Source: Gastrodia elata
Lineage: Eukaryota > Streptophyta > Magnoliopsida > Asparagales > Orchidaceae
Direction of reading: 5' to 3'
Assembly (NCBI GenBank): GCA_016760335.1
Contig: CM028671.1
Location: forward strand, 38,847,456 to 38,911,455
Length of the DNA stretch: 64,000 bases
Position numbers and translations under genes: made by a program. The notes below the pieces were generated by a model, which saw only the letters and a program-made list of their open reading frames with translations, ran no database searches and was not told the origin of the DNA. Positions 44,760 through 56,560 of this stretch are shown in pieces; positions within the stretch are counted from its first letter, which is position 1, and every line of letters starts with the position of its first letter.

Positions 44760-46057
44760 TTGATTTTCATACTTTGGTGCCATAAAATACTATTATACTC
44801 ATCAAGAGCTATCTTCAAAATTTTATTCTAAAATTTATGAATTTGTTTTGTTTTCAGGCAACTTCTGCCGCAGACAGCTGCTGCCGGCCCCCGTCAACAC
44901 CGATCCACGTTTCCAAGTAGCCTATTGCCCAGCTAAATCCGCCCCAATATGTTTGCCTGGCGACTCCTCTCGTCGTTGCTCGAGGTTCTCAAATTGCCCA
45001 CCCCGCACATTTAAAGAACAAAGAGCATAGAGAAAAGAATTAGAAAAAAAAGGAAAATAAAAGAAAATAAAAGAAAAGGGAAAAAAACTACTTATTTTCA
45101 TATTACTCATGTATTATTATTTATTTTCTAGTCTTTTGTTGTTAAAACAGAGAGTTTTTATTATTATTATTTTTATTATCATTACTACAAAAAAAAAAAA
45201 GCAAGGAAAAGAAATGTGAAGAAATAATTTTTTCGGCGCTCGATCATGTGTATTGAGTTCATCACGTCAACTTCCAGCATCCAAGCTAGAATTTCATTGT
45301 GGCTTACACAGTTCAAAGCCAAGATCAGGGAGTGCACACTGACAGTAATCAAACAAAAATTTATGCAATCAATAAAGAGGGAAATGCAAGATGTTTTGAC
45401 TGTGATGATTGATCCGTTGGCCCATACGCAAGGTAAGTTTTGTAGTTTTTCTTGCATTAAAAATCATTTTTTGTGTGAAATTTACTTTCAGTATTGTTTT
45501 AAAAAAAGTTTACATATCAATTGGAAGTTTCATGTTCGATCGTAGTTAACTCCACCATATGAAAGCTAGCCAACTACTCTCACAACCTAGCAAATTCTTG
45601 AGTGCCCCTTGTCAGCTTGTGTGCCATTAAAATAGCTATCCTAAAGTGTGAATGAACTACATTTATATTGAATTTGAGACAATTTATAGTTGCTAGTTTG
45701 TGTAGCTCATTTATTGTATTAATTTATTATTTTCAAGGCATTTGGAGTTCCAATTTTGTGTTGCACATTTACTAACTATAATTTTAAGAAACGTAGAGAC
45801 AACATAGCTAATGTCCAAGATTCAAATGAGAATGACATGAATCATTGAGTTGAGGGTTTGAAGGCATCCATAATTATGATGCAAGATCAACTTAAGTAAA
45901 TTTTAGAAACAATGATTAGAAAGAATGACCCACAGCCACCACAACCTGATCCTCCCGCACATCAAAAGAGACATAGGACACGATATGATCTTTCACCACG
46001 AGCTAGAAATGAATATCCATATGAGATTAGGCTAAACACAAATTATTGTAGAGGTAG
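44760..46057 (+). other. Leader and possible gag start, lineage unknown
   Basis: After the possible primer site come a GC-rich leader (44860-45010) and an unrecognised ORF (45246-45545, 99 codons). Around 45840-46040 a broken frame rich in P, R and K reads 'NDPQPPQPDPPAHQKRHRTR', similar in style to the N-terminal linker of some Gag proteins. No capsid or zinc-knuckle motif is seen. The segment stops at an Athila-like LTR start (46058). Function not assignable. Confidence 0.3.
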
Positions 46058-47010
46058 ATGATGAATCCCATATTTAGAGTATTTTTGTACATTAATTTAT
46101 GTTTATTTAAATTAGATCATAGTCTATTTGAAGTTATTTTTGTGTGTTTTTATGTTCTTGCGGAATTGGAGAAAATATTTAGCAAAAACGTACAAAAGCA
46201 TTTCCAAAGATTTGGAAGGCCAGACACTACGGAACGCCATAGCGCGCCTTTGCGAAGGTCAAGTGATATGGGGCGCCCTGGCGCATATTGGGAAGGTCAG
46301 GTGCTACGAGGCATCATAGCGCACTTTCAAACAAAAATGAAACTTGGAACATTCAATGTAGACCAAACCATCAGCGCCAAGGCGAGCCCTGATGCCTGTT
46401 GTTCATAAAGCACAGTAATCCAGAATGTTAAGAGATGGAAATATTTAACAGATAAAATTAATTAACCCATTCTGCTCTTAAGACTGGTTAAGAGGGCAAT
46501 ATTAATATGACCTAATTATTTATTTTCTTTAGATCCCAAGACTTATTAAAGAGGAAAATAATTAAGGAATCTAGGATGGAATAATTGATTCAGCCATCAA
46601 GATTGAGAATTGAAAAGAAGATATTTAAAAGAAGAGGAAAAAGAAAAGAAAGATCTCTTGGAGAATCAGAAGGGGAGAAAATCTTAGTCACTATAGCAAA
46701 AATTACTTTGAGTATTCACAAACAGAAGCCTGGCCCAAAAGGAAGAGAAAATATCTGAGTAGAAGGAGGGAGCTTTAGAGCAACGTAAAAGAGAAAGAAT
46801 AACTTAAAGAACACTAGGAGTAGTTCCTACTATACTGTATTTTTTTTTTAATTTATTCTTTCTAATACAAGAAAGAATGTCTCTCTTGTGCTTTATTTCT
46901 ATTTCTTTGTATTCATCATTTGTAATATCAACTAAAATCCTCTAATTAGGGAGGGTTAGGTTTAGAATTATGGATCTATAATTTTGTTGTGCAATGCAAG
47001 ACGTAACCTT
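46058..47010 (+). mobile_element. Athila-like LTR, copy A (partial)
   Basis: Starts TGATGAATCCCATATTTAGAG. It contains a block of GCGC-bearing repeats (46220-46320: 'gccatagcgcgcc', 'gcgccctggcgcat', 'catagcgcac'), a purine-rich part and a hairpin near 46932-46966. Copies B and C share this order. ORFs at 46058-46408 run through the repeats and have no protein match that I recognise. Confidence 0.5.
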
Positions 47011-47307
47011 TATTTATTAAAAATGTGAGAAAAAATAATTGCTCAAATAAAATATTTGCTTAGATGAACTATTGCGATATGCTATTTAAAATATATATAA
47101 TGTAAGGAAACAATCATAGAACTTCAATTGCTCATTTTGTACCTCCATCTAGAAATTTGATGCATGACTAATCATGAAAAATCCATGTTTTCATAATCTA
47201 AGAAGAAGTAATCTATTTCTTAGACACAATAATAGATTTTATAATAAGGTTTGTCAAGACTCATTTGCACGACAATTTTTGAACCGCAACAAGTTTAGAG
47301 TAGAACT
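47011..47307. other. AT-rich sequence without gene
   Basis: Between two Athila-like LTR copies. Nothing coding is seen. Part may be the diverged 3' portion of copy A. Confidence 0.4.
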
Positions 47308-48200
47308 TGATAAGCCCCACTCATATATATATATATATATAGTAAAAATTAGTATTTTTAAAAGACTCATTTGCTATTTTATCATATTTTGATATGTTTT
47401 ATTGATTTTCAAGCAAAAGAACAAAATCTAAAAAATGAAAGTAAAACAAGGCAATTTTTGCAAAATTGAAGAGCTGGGCGGGACAGCACGTTGTGCCACC
47501 AGCCACTCTTGAGCCAGGCGCTATAGCGTGCTGCAGTGCACGCAACTTGAGCACAACGGGCTACATTGGGCTGCGGCTCCCGACATTCAAAGAACAAGCA
47601 CTACAGCGCGAGACAACCCATTAATGAGAAACGGTTCAAGGGGATTAATTTTTTAGTCCTTTCAACTCTCAAGATTGATTTAAAGGCAATATTCAAAGAA
47701 TCAAGCATTTAAAGTCCAACTTTCAAGAATGATTGAGAGGATAAATTTATTAGAAAAATAGGGATAAATTAATTTATTCAATCCCCTAAGTTGAGGGAAG
47801 GAGATTATAAAAACGAAGTACTAAAATACAAGAAAGATTTTTTTAGACGCATCCAAAGGGGAGGAAGCCTAGCCAAAATAAATAATCAAAAGGAGTTTCT
47901 AAGGAGAAAAATGTAGCCAAAGAAAGGAGAATCACAGTGCCAAGAATGCAATTAAATCCATTTGCACATCGTATTCTCACTTTTTATTTGTTAATATTTT
48001 TACTTGTAATAATGCAATTAAATCCATTAATAGTTCCTATATTTTTTGTATTCATTGTAATTGCAGCCTAAAACCCTCTTTTGGGGAGGATTAGGCTGAA
48101 AATTATGTAGTAAGAGTTGTTATTGAGCATGTATTAAAATTCTTGATTCAATGAAATGAAATAAATGTTGATGCTAAATTTTGTCTATTTAAGAGTGAAT
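47308..48200 (+). mobile_element. Athila-like LTR, copy B (partial)
   Basis: Starts TGATAAGCCCCACTC, followed by a (TA) run (about 47325-47341), a GCGC-type block (47475-47610: 'ggcgctatagcgtgctgc', 'cactacagcgcgag'), 'attataaaaacg' as a TATA candidate near 47805, a purine-rich part and the hairpin at 48066-48096. No coding content. Confidence 0.5.
48066..48096. repeat. Conserved LTR hairpin, copy B
   Basis: GCCTAAAACCCTC, loop, GGGAGGATTAGGC: an inverted repeat with one or two mismatches. Copies A (46932-46966) and C (50109-50136) carry the same structure at the same place, downstream of the purine-rich part. Confidence 0.6.
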
Positions 48201-49169
48201 TATTAATAATAATTATTTGAAATGTACTTTTGAAAATTGGATTGTAATATAAAAACTTTCACAGTGCTTGATTGTCATCGCTAATTTAAATCATATGCAC
48301 GAAGCGATAAAGCTGTGAATGATGTGGCATACGTTTGTTGAGCTTGACTGCTTATGTATTTGGTTGAAATCAAAGACTTGATGCATCCAAACCGTGAAGA
48401 ACAATCTAATAAATTTCAGAGCTTCATGGCTCATTTCTAGAGACAAGGAGATAAGCATATAAAAAGTGAATGATATAATTATTGCTTGTCTATATGTTAA
48501 GTCAAGAAATTTGATATAAGTGATCCGGGACCCATTTATTGATCCCCATTGCTCATTAGTGACTTTACCGAGACTATTGGAGCATGATAAGCCATAAGTG
48601 ATGTGACATAAACTCACTAAGCTTCGTTGCACATAGTCTTAGCTAAGTCAAAAGAGGAAGCATGTGAGCCATTGATGGATCAGGGTTTTGTGATAACTGA
48701 AAAATTTGTAATTTTTATCAATTAAATGTAAGGATAATAATTACCATTAAACTGATCAAAAAGCTATCTATGTTCTTATGACAAACTATATGGAGTTCTA
48801 TGTAGTACTAGGGAAATTAAGCAAAAATTGTTAAGCCTTATAACTTCTACCAGTTGATAGATAATGGGATAATAAATCAAATAGAAAATAATGAAAATAT
48901 TGATTTACAAAAATCTCATGCTATTATGACTACTCATATGATCAAGCATAATTATTCTTAATTTATCAAACTTATCACAAAGATAGCTTAGGAAAATCTA
49001 GAGAAAACATTAAGATTAAAACTAAATATTCGATCGCTTAAACATTACTGAAAAAAGGAAGTACTTAATAAGCAGCACACCGTTCTCCTATGACAATAAA
49101 ATATTGAGAACTCACAGATGAACTCCACAATTGTAGTCATTTTTTTTATTTAGAATGCTTATTTTTGTC
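48201..49169. other. Non-coding, repeated segments
   Basis: Contains two diverged copies of 'gataagccataagtgatgtg' (about 48303 and 48587), and at 48885-49125 a segment strongly similar to 50195-50435 inside copy C. It is probably U5-side LTR sequence of another Athila copy. The minus-strand ORF at 48291-48632 has no motif. Confidence 0.4.
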
Positions 49170-49261
49170 AAAATCATTCATTGTTTTAGAGTATTTTTAT
49201 GTCATTTAGTTATGAAGTGATTAGATTATAAAAAAGATGGAATTATATGAAAATGAACAAT

Positions 49262-49705
49262 TTTGCATGCTATAGCGTGCTATGGCACGCTATAATGCTC
49301 TGTACCCAAGAGGATGGTGTAATAGCATGCCATAGAGCCATAATTCTTGAGAGGAAGAAGCTATAGCGCACCGTAGAACCAAATATTAGAGACCGGGGCA
49401 CTACAACACCCAATTTTTAGAGACTATGGTGCCATATTAGGCTTCAATGGCTAGCTCTCTGATACAAAGGAGCTACAGCATGCCACAACCTCCAATCCTC
49501 GAAACTGAGGTGCTATAGCGCCATCAAACCAAAATTTCAGAGGCTCGGGCACTACAATGCACTACAACACCCAAATTCTCTAAACCGAGACGCAACAACG
49601 GGCCTTAGTGCCAAAATTAAGGATACACGGGTGCTACAGCATGGCCGTTGCGCTAGATGACCGCAAGCAACACGTTATAGTGCATCGTAGCGCGTGCTTT
49701 AATGG
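49262..49705 (+). repeat. Degenerate minisatellite with GCGC-palindrome units
   Basis: About ten diverged units of 31-42 bases. The common form starts 'gagaccggggcgctaca', then 'gcgcc' and an A/T-rich tail 'aaaattt'. Cores such as CTATAGCGC, CTACAGCATGCC and CTATAGCGCC are partly self-complementary. Related blocks occur in copies A and B. CpG decay (GCGC to GCAC or ACGC) explains much of the variation. Confidence 0.6.
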
Positions 49706-50108
49706 TGTCTTGAAAAGTTGCTCAAAGTCAGTATTGAGACAACCAAACTATTTAAATCTCTTCATTTTCCCATAATAAGAATTAAGATAAAGCATTAAAC
49801 TACCTTTTTTTATAGAGAATAAGGGATTAAAAATTAATTGTAAATTCAAGTTTCAAGAGGAAGAATGATGGATGCTTGGAAGAGAAGGAGGCTGAAGAAA
49901 AACCTAGCAAGGGTTCTAAATTTTGATTTCAAAAATAAGATTCTTAGGAGGACTTCCCAACCATAAGGAGGAGAAGGAGGCTGCAGTTTGAGAAGAAAGA
50001 AAGGCATAGAGAGCAGGGAGAAGGGAAGGAGACTAAGGAGAGAAGAAAGATAAAAGAACACTAAAGTTGTTCTTGAGTATTGTATTCTTAACTTTATTGT
50101 AATGACGG

Positions 50109-50136
50109 CCTAAAACCCTCTTTGAGGAGGGTTAGG
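50109..50136. repeat. Conserved LTR hairpin, copy C
   Basis: CCTAAAACCCTC, TTTGA, GGAGGGTTAGG. The arms pair over about 11 bases. It may be a structured part of the transcript R/U5 region, perhaps linked to RNA 3' end formation. That role is speculation. Confidence 0.6.
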
Positions 50137-50955
50137 AAAGAGCATGTAAAATTCATGATGTAATAGCCCCATTGGGGAAGGTTATTGCATCTATAAAATA
50201 ATGAAAATATTAAATTAAGAAAATATTATGCTATTATGACTATTCATATGTTCAAACATAATTTTCTTTGACTTTATCAAGCTTATCATAAAGATAACTT
50301 AAGAAAATATAGAGTAAACATTAGACTAAAACCGACTATTCGATCATTTAAATATTATTGAAAGAAGAAAATACTTATTAATTAGCACACACCGTTCTCC
50401 TATGATTATAAAATCTCAGGAACTCAGCATTCCTTTAATACTTTTGAGTATGTGAACTTGCATGCATTCACGGATACTCATTTTTCGTTTGTCAGAAATT
50501 AGCAGGACATCGTAGTTATTACATCATACCATCACTATGAAGGCAAAGACCCAAAGTCAAGTGATCTCATAGGAGATCTACTAAAGATGATCTCAAAATT
50601 GAGTATGATGAGAGATCCATGTGTGTAATACATCACTAGTGAACCTACATAATGGTAGCACCATGAAAATGACATAAAAAATAATCTCTCACATCAAATT
50701 AGATATATAATTGCATGCACTACTCTATTTATACCATATGTTCTGACCTAACACTCCTTAATATATTCCAACTAATCACAGCAGGTTAGTGTAATCTTAA
50801 TTAATAGAAAATAGGCTTTGGAGCATATGTAAAAAAGAAAGCATTTTGTAACTAAAACAAACCATTCTCTTATATTCGATATTACTACAGACCATGTGCA
50901 CTTGCATGTTTCCACATACACAAATTTTTAGGAATGTTAAGCTTTAGGCGTCATT

Positions 50956-51870
50956 GTAAGGATACAGTTGATTAGTATTAAATAAATATCTTCAAGTAGT
51001 GATTTGTACATTTCATTTTCTTCGATTATTTCTTTTAGTTTATTGCTTATTTTAATTTTTCTTATTGTTAATTCTTTCTTCAATATATATATATATTCAT
51101 TTTGTATTATAATTATGGAACTATAACTTATTGAACATTTTGATTTGTCTGATTTTCTTAGTAGAGGTAGGGAAGTGTATGCATAGTAGAGGATCTAAGA
51201 ATTTGTTTTGGATCTAAAAATTGAACACAGAATTAGTAAGGGAAATATTCAATGCTATTGTTATAAGCGAATAGTCTTGAAATCAAACCAGCAAACCTTC
51301 AAATGATTTAGAACTCTCAATTTTATGAACTACTCAAAGAGGACCTTAATATTCACATTTGGGTCCTTTTTAGATATAGGCAATACATTTAAATACAATG
51401 ATGTCACTGATGATGCCATAATATTGAAGTTATTCACTTTTGCTTTGAAAGATACAGTTAAAAATTAGTTAATTTCACAGCTCTAAGATTCAATTACAAT
51501 GTGGGATCCTAGCTAAATTTCCCACTAGCCAAAATTGCGAGGCTTAGGAATGAGATATCAAATTATATAAAGCAAGAGGGAGAGTCATTGTATGATAGTT
51601 GGTAGTGCTTTAAGTAATTTTTTAGATGTACCTACATCATGGATTTCTTGTGTGGATGCAACTTAAAAAATTTAAAGTTGATTGAATGCAGCATCAAGGA
51701 CACAAATTGATGCAACTTCTGGAGGATCCTTAAATATAAAAACTCAAAAAGAGGTGTATGATATTCTTGAAGAAATGTCTACTAATTCGTAATAATGGTT
51801 GTGATGACGTCATGCTCATGGGTGGATTAGAACTCTCATTGAACCGTCAATTATTAGAAGGTTGGTCACA
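50956..51870 (+). pseudogene. Athila leader and Gag remnant
   Basis: The leader is 50956-51330. Broken frames from about 51335 carry the Athila Gag order: 'FKYNDVTDDAI', 'LKLFTFALKDTV', 'LRNEISNYIKQEGESLYDSW', 'IDATSGGSLNIKTQKEVYDI' and 'LEEMSTNS'. At least four frame changes and several stops are present. It is the same protein family as the antisense remnant at 20460-21420, in opposite orientation. Confidence 0.7.
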
Positions 51871-52160
51871 AAGTATGTTAAGAAAAACAAAAACTACATA
51901 TAATTACTAGAAATCACAGAGTGCACATTCTAAGCAATTGGGATGTTTACTTTCAATTAACTACACATGTCCCTGCACATGGGGATCAATGGAATAACCC
52001 AAGCATTATACAAGGCAAAGAAACCAATTCCAATATCTCAAGGGAATATAGAATGTGGACTCCTACCTTCTACATGACCGCACTTACCTCCGTGCATGGA
52101 GCTAACGGACAAAACCCTTTTATAGTTGTAAACAAACCAGTAGACTACTTCTATTGATGA
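51871..52160. other. Unassigned segment with a 78-codon ORF
   Basis: The ORF at 51921-52157 shows no motif that I recognise. It lies where the Athila gag tail or zinc-knuckle linker would be, and just before the LTR of element 5. It may be Athila linker sequence or a chance frame. Confidence 0.3.
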
Positions 52161-54907
52161 TTTAAGGGTAATATGTATGCACTTATTTTACTTTGGATAG
52201 TAAGATAAGTATTCCTAAATCCTCAATCCAAGGATTTACAAGACCTAAACTAACATACACATAATTACTCAGATAAAAAGTACTTAGCCTTGATAAATCT
52301 TATTTAATGATGTTTACAAAAATTGGGGAGAATTATAATATATTATAACCAATCCACAATTTAATAGGTTGAGAATTAGGGTTCAACGTTTCTCCATGAT
52401 TTATTTGTAATTTTTTCTAAGTTTCAATGTTTTTGCTTAGGTTCGCTAGATCTGATACTTAGAACTAATCCCTTAAAACTATGTTAGAAGAATCCTAATT
52501 AGCCCTAAATTTATTAGATTAATTCTATATTTGGTTCACTTTACTTATTTTTGCACCTTAAACATATTAGATAGTCTAAATTTGCAATTAGTTTTCATTT
52601 GTAACATTTGATTAAAATATTATTATTTTAGGGGTTAAAATTTGACTTTGCAATACAATCCTCCAATCACTAATATTTTTCTTTAATATGAAAGGTTACT
52701 ATCCAAGGAGTTAAATAATAGCTTAAGCATCAAACTTGGGTAACTAAGTATCCGAATATGCACAAAATAGAGTTAATCACAATGAAAAGTTGATTAGCAA
52801 AATTTATCATTAAACTTGAAGTTATATTTTATTTTTAAATTTCTCATACTTTTCTAATTAAAATGGTACATAATTTTGTATATTTTGGCTTTATATTTCT
52901 CAAATTAATCCATTAATACATTATGTATTAATTTAATAATTTTTTTGATTTATTTTAATTGCTGGCACCATTATTTAAATTGGATTATTCCTAAAATATT
53001 CCAATTATGAAATGGGTTATCGCTCAGGTTGACGAGAGGCTCAATGAGTTGGGGAATATTCGACTAATATTCCCTTAGGTCGGACGGTGCGGGTCACGGG
53101 CTTACCTAGCCCATGGCGACTCTTCATCCCGGTAGAATTGCTGAATTAGGACATACTTCTGTCACAAATTCCGTGTGAGTACTACCATCTACAGTGACGA
53201 GCTACCAACCAAAATAATAAGCAAGACTTGGCGTGTCAATTAGTACTGAAAGACCCTTGACTGGTGCCGTCAATTATTAGGACCTTACTCTGCGGAGGAC
53301 CAGCCGCTAGTTTATTGTGTGAGCTAAATTGCCTCAACATAGGTCAAGCTCGATGGTGGTTTTGGTGACTACAGCATCACTATCCCATGGACTTTCAAAT
53401 GAGCCTACCTACAGTGTTTGAGCCCACCCAGAACACTAAGAATGTACTTGATCAGGGATACACTTTACGACACTATGGAGCCCAATTGTATAGAGCTTCG
53501 TTTGGGCTACCCGAATCCCAATTGGAGTGAACAATAATTGTTTTCTCCCCATGAATGCCAATCATGCGCATTCCAAGGTCGAGCAAAGGTTGCCAATGAC
53601 AGAAATTGATGAAAGATGCACTCCATCACTGATGCCCTCCAAGGGTTCATTTGCTCTCCTAGGATGATAATTGGTCTCAGGATTGATTTTAAATTGATCC
53701 TTAGTCCAAGTACTAATGGTTCCAAGAAATCATAGAGCTTGAATTGCTCTATCCTGCAAACAACTAACTGAATTAAATAGGTTCAGTGAGGGGTACCTTG
53801 CACTAATACCTAATAAGTAATGTTGGGATCCCAAGAAGGTTCCAAGCTTTTTTGAGTGTTACAACAAGTTTTTGTTGATTTTACAAAGCTCTTGAGCACT
53901 TAGATGCAGAGGTTTAACTAAGGATCATCGGGAAGGATGCTTTGAGCTCAGCAAGGTTCGTTAACCTTAGGAGGAGAATGTAATGAATATAGAGGGGAGT
54001 TAGGGATCTAATTATTAATGGTAGTTTGCAATAAAACAGAGGAACTCTCAAAGAAATTTTTGATGGCTTAAGTAACTAGGGAGATCCATGTCGAGGCCAG
54101 GCCACAACTCTTAAGTTGGTCCCAAGATATTGGCCTCATAAAGACCATTTAAGGTGCCTCCGAGCCTCCGCGATCTAAATGGTGATTTCTTCAACTTAAG
54201 TAATTAGTTGGCAATAGATGGGGATCAAGGGGGATAAGCCTGACACATCATTTGTATGGGGAATTTACAGTTCTTGGCTAGATCCTTTGGAGGCAAAGGT
54301 GAATAGTGACAGGAGCACCTGATGCCTCCAGATCTTTCATCATAAAAGTGTTACTACCCAGATTCAGATGTAGAATTAAACCACAACCATTACATCTATG
54401 TGATCTGATGTCCCAAGTTTAAATCCAAAGAGTTCTGATGGTGTGCCATGAGTAGCATCATCAAATTTGAGCACTGAAACACGTAATTACCATGAACGAG
54501 CGTTTCAGTGTTTCGTGTTTCGGCCCACTATATGGGATCTCCACGATTTTGATTTAAATGTTTAAATAAATTTGAATAATTTAGTTTTAATTAATTAAAT
54601 TTAATAGTTTAATTTAATAAAAATACAAATCGTGTTTTGCGAATATTTTATCCAATAAAAGTCAAAAATTATAAAATTTGCACCTCTAATATATTTTGAT
54701 ACGAGGAACTTAAATATGCCCTCAGATTTGGTATCAATGTTAAAATATCCTAATTTTCAGAGTTTTTAAATCAAATCAAATAATTAGAGATTTTTTTTTT
54801 ATCATTTTGATTTCAATTTTTCAGGGTCCAAATGAGGTTTAGAACCTAATAGTAAAACGTTTGGGCTTTGATTAGTTGAGAGCAGACTAGGTAATGACAT
54901 TGGGACA
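52160..54907 (-). mobile_element. 3' LTR of element 5 (antisense, truncated)
   Basis: On the minus strand it starts TGTCCCAATGTCATTACC at 54907, after a purine-rich tract and the remains of 'gatgttgagg...cattgttctt'. An AT-rich U3 leads to a GC-rich block (about 54490-53000) that includes 'cgtgacccgca', comparable to the other Tekay LTRs. About 0.8 kb of the AT-rich part remains, then the LTR is lost near 52160. The left boundary is approximate. The ORF at 53507-53725 is non-significant. Confidence 0.6.
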
Positions 54908-54924
54908 TTTTGCTCTCCTTTGGT

Positions 54925-56560
54925 AAAGAACAATGCCACCCTCAACATCATAGCTAAAGAGAACTATAGCAAGGGAATTATACATTTGCAGCATGATAAA
55001 ATTATCTGAATTAGCAATATCCTTAGAACCTTCTACCACATATTCGATTCTTCCTTGATACTGTTATTCCACCATTGAACTTTGATCGTTGAAATAGAAT
55101 GGCCTATTAGTTGCCTTTGCCTACTCCAAGAAGTTTAATGGGCTCTTCAATTTATGATAGATCTAGTTGAAGGCTGATAGGTGGGATTAGAACGAGACGC
55201 GGTGGCTTTTGAAGATATTATTCAAAGATGATATATGAAAAACATCAGAGCCTGTGTGAATTCATCTTGAAATTTTATCTTGCAAGCTAATGTTCCTAGT
55301 CTGGCTAATACATCAAAAGGCCTAACATATTTTGGGCTAAGCTTATTGGCTATGCCAATTCTGAAGACTCCTTTCATAGGAAAAAACTTTAGATAGGCAA
55401 AGTAACCAATTTACAATTTTATGGGATAATGTCTAACATCATGATATATGCTCTACCTATCATGGGCTGCTCATATCCTATTTAATGAGTTGCACCTTCT
55501 TCTTAGTTTCCTCCACTAATTATGACCCAACAACTGGACATCTCAAATCTATAGACAAGCTAGCGGAGTGCTTTATTTTTTGCCATATAAGGCTTCGTGT
55601 GGAACCATTCTAATTTTAGCTTGATGGCTATTGTTGTAAGCAAACTCAACCAAAGGAATATGATTTTCTCAACTCCCACCCAATTTAAGATACATAATTA
55701 TAGATGATCTTCCAACACTTGATTAAATCTTTCAGTCTTGCCATTCGTCTGTGCATTATAAGCATTGCTCATTGCCAAAGTGGTGCCCAAATCTTGAGGC
55801 ATGGCTTACCATAACCTCGAGGTAAATCTGTTATCTTATCATATACAATTGACTTTGGAATTTTGTGCAGTCGCACTATTTGTTTTATCTATAATTTTGT
55901 CAATTTCTCTATTGAATTGATCTAATGAATTGGAATGAAATGATCAATTGTTTTTAAACAATCAATGAATAGATTGATTATCTCCTCACTTGATTTAGTT
56001 GTTGGTAATCCCATTACAAAATCCATAGAAATATCAATCTATTTCTATTCATGTATTTCTAAAGGATGTAAATTTCATTAGGTTTCTAATGCTCTGTTCT
56101 CACAAAGGTATAAGCATGGATGCGGCAAAAGATGCTACAAAGAAGAATTGAATTTTTCTACATATACAACAATGCTTTTCTTCATTTTTGGCCACTAAAA
56201 TGGTTATCTTACATCTTGGTGCATTTTTATACTAACATGGTGTAGTGCATTGATGAAATTGTGAGTTCAACAAGATCTTTTTGATGTAATAACTTGGGAA
56301 TGCAAACACGATTCCCTTGATCATTATATTTATGATGAAGTTGCAAATCAGTTCTTTGACCATTTTTATGTCAGCATTTAGCTTTTGATATTCTTCATCT
56401 CTTTCTTGGGATATTTCATCATATCTCTTAAACATAGGTTCCGCTATACTTAAATCGAGAGTCTCGTGTAGAAGATCTCCTATAACTAATGTGATATTTA
56501 ACATCTGAAACTCATCTATTAAGGAACAAAGTGATATCAAGGAGCATAAAGTCTTATGTC
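54925..56560 (-). pseudogene. Integrase and decayed chromodomain (element 5)
   Basis: Minus-strand fragments in order: linker ORF 56540-56232; integrase core pieces 'DHFIPIH', 'SIEKLTKL', 'IVRLHKIPKSIVYDKI' (about 55920-55830), later 'LVEETKKKVQLI' and 'DVFHISSLNNIF'; then a tail at about 55130-55060 that fits a badly decayed chromodomain. Both zinc-finger and first-Asp regions are deleted or unreadable. Many stops and frameshifts. The element is older than element 3. Confidence 0.65.

Larger units (their letters stand above)
49170..50955 (+). mobile_element. Athila 5' LTR, copy C
   Basis: Begins near 'ttgttttagagtattttta' (as copy A) and ends near 50955, where 'tttaggcgtcattgtaaggat' resembles the Athila leader start TTTGGCGCCGTTGCCGGGGAT. 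The U5 part has 'accgttctcctatgattat', 'atctcaggaactca' and 'catgtgcacttgcatg', matched in the antisense Athila at 21700-21770. An Athila gag follows at 51330, which ties this LTR to the lineage. It includes the minisatellite at 49262 and the hairpin at 50109. The antisense ORF at 49846-50061 is an artefact of the purine-rich stretch. Confidence 0.6.

Noticed and set aside
47325..47341. (TA)n run, and (GT)8 near 41064-41080
   Set aside because: Ordinary microsatellites in AT-rich LTR sequence; no further signal.
49262..49705. CRISPR-like array
   Set aside because: Units are diverged, contiguous and without constant repeats and unique spacers; the setting is a plant LTR.
49846..50061. Minus-strand ORF of Leu/Phe/Ser residues
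   Set aside because: Translation of the complement of a purine-rich (GAAGGAG) stretch in an LTR; no domain.
50109..50136. CCTAAAACCCTC as interstitial telomere repeat
   Set aside because: Only one imperfect unit resembling CCCTAAA, and it is part of an inverted repeat; no array is present.
51921..52157. 78-codon ORF as a host gene
   Set aside because: No motif, no introns or neighbours to support it, and it lies between an Athila gag and an LTR.
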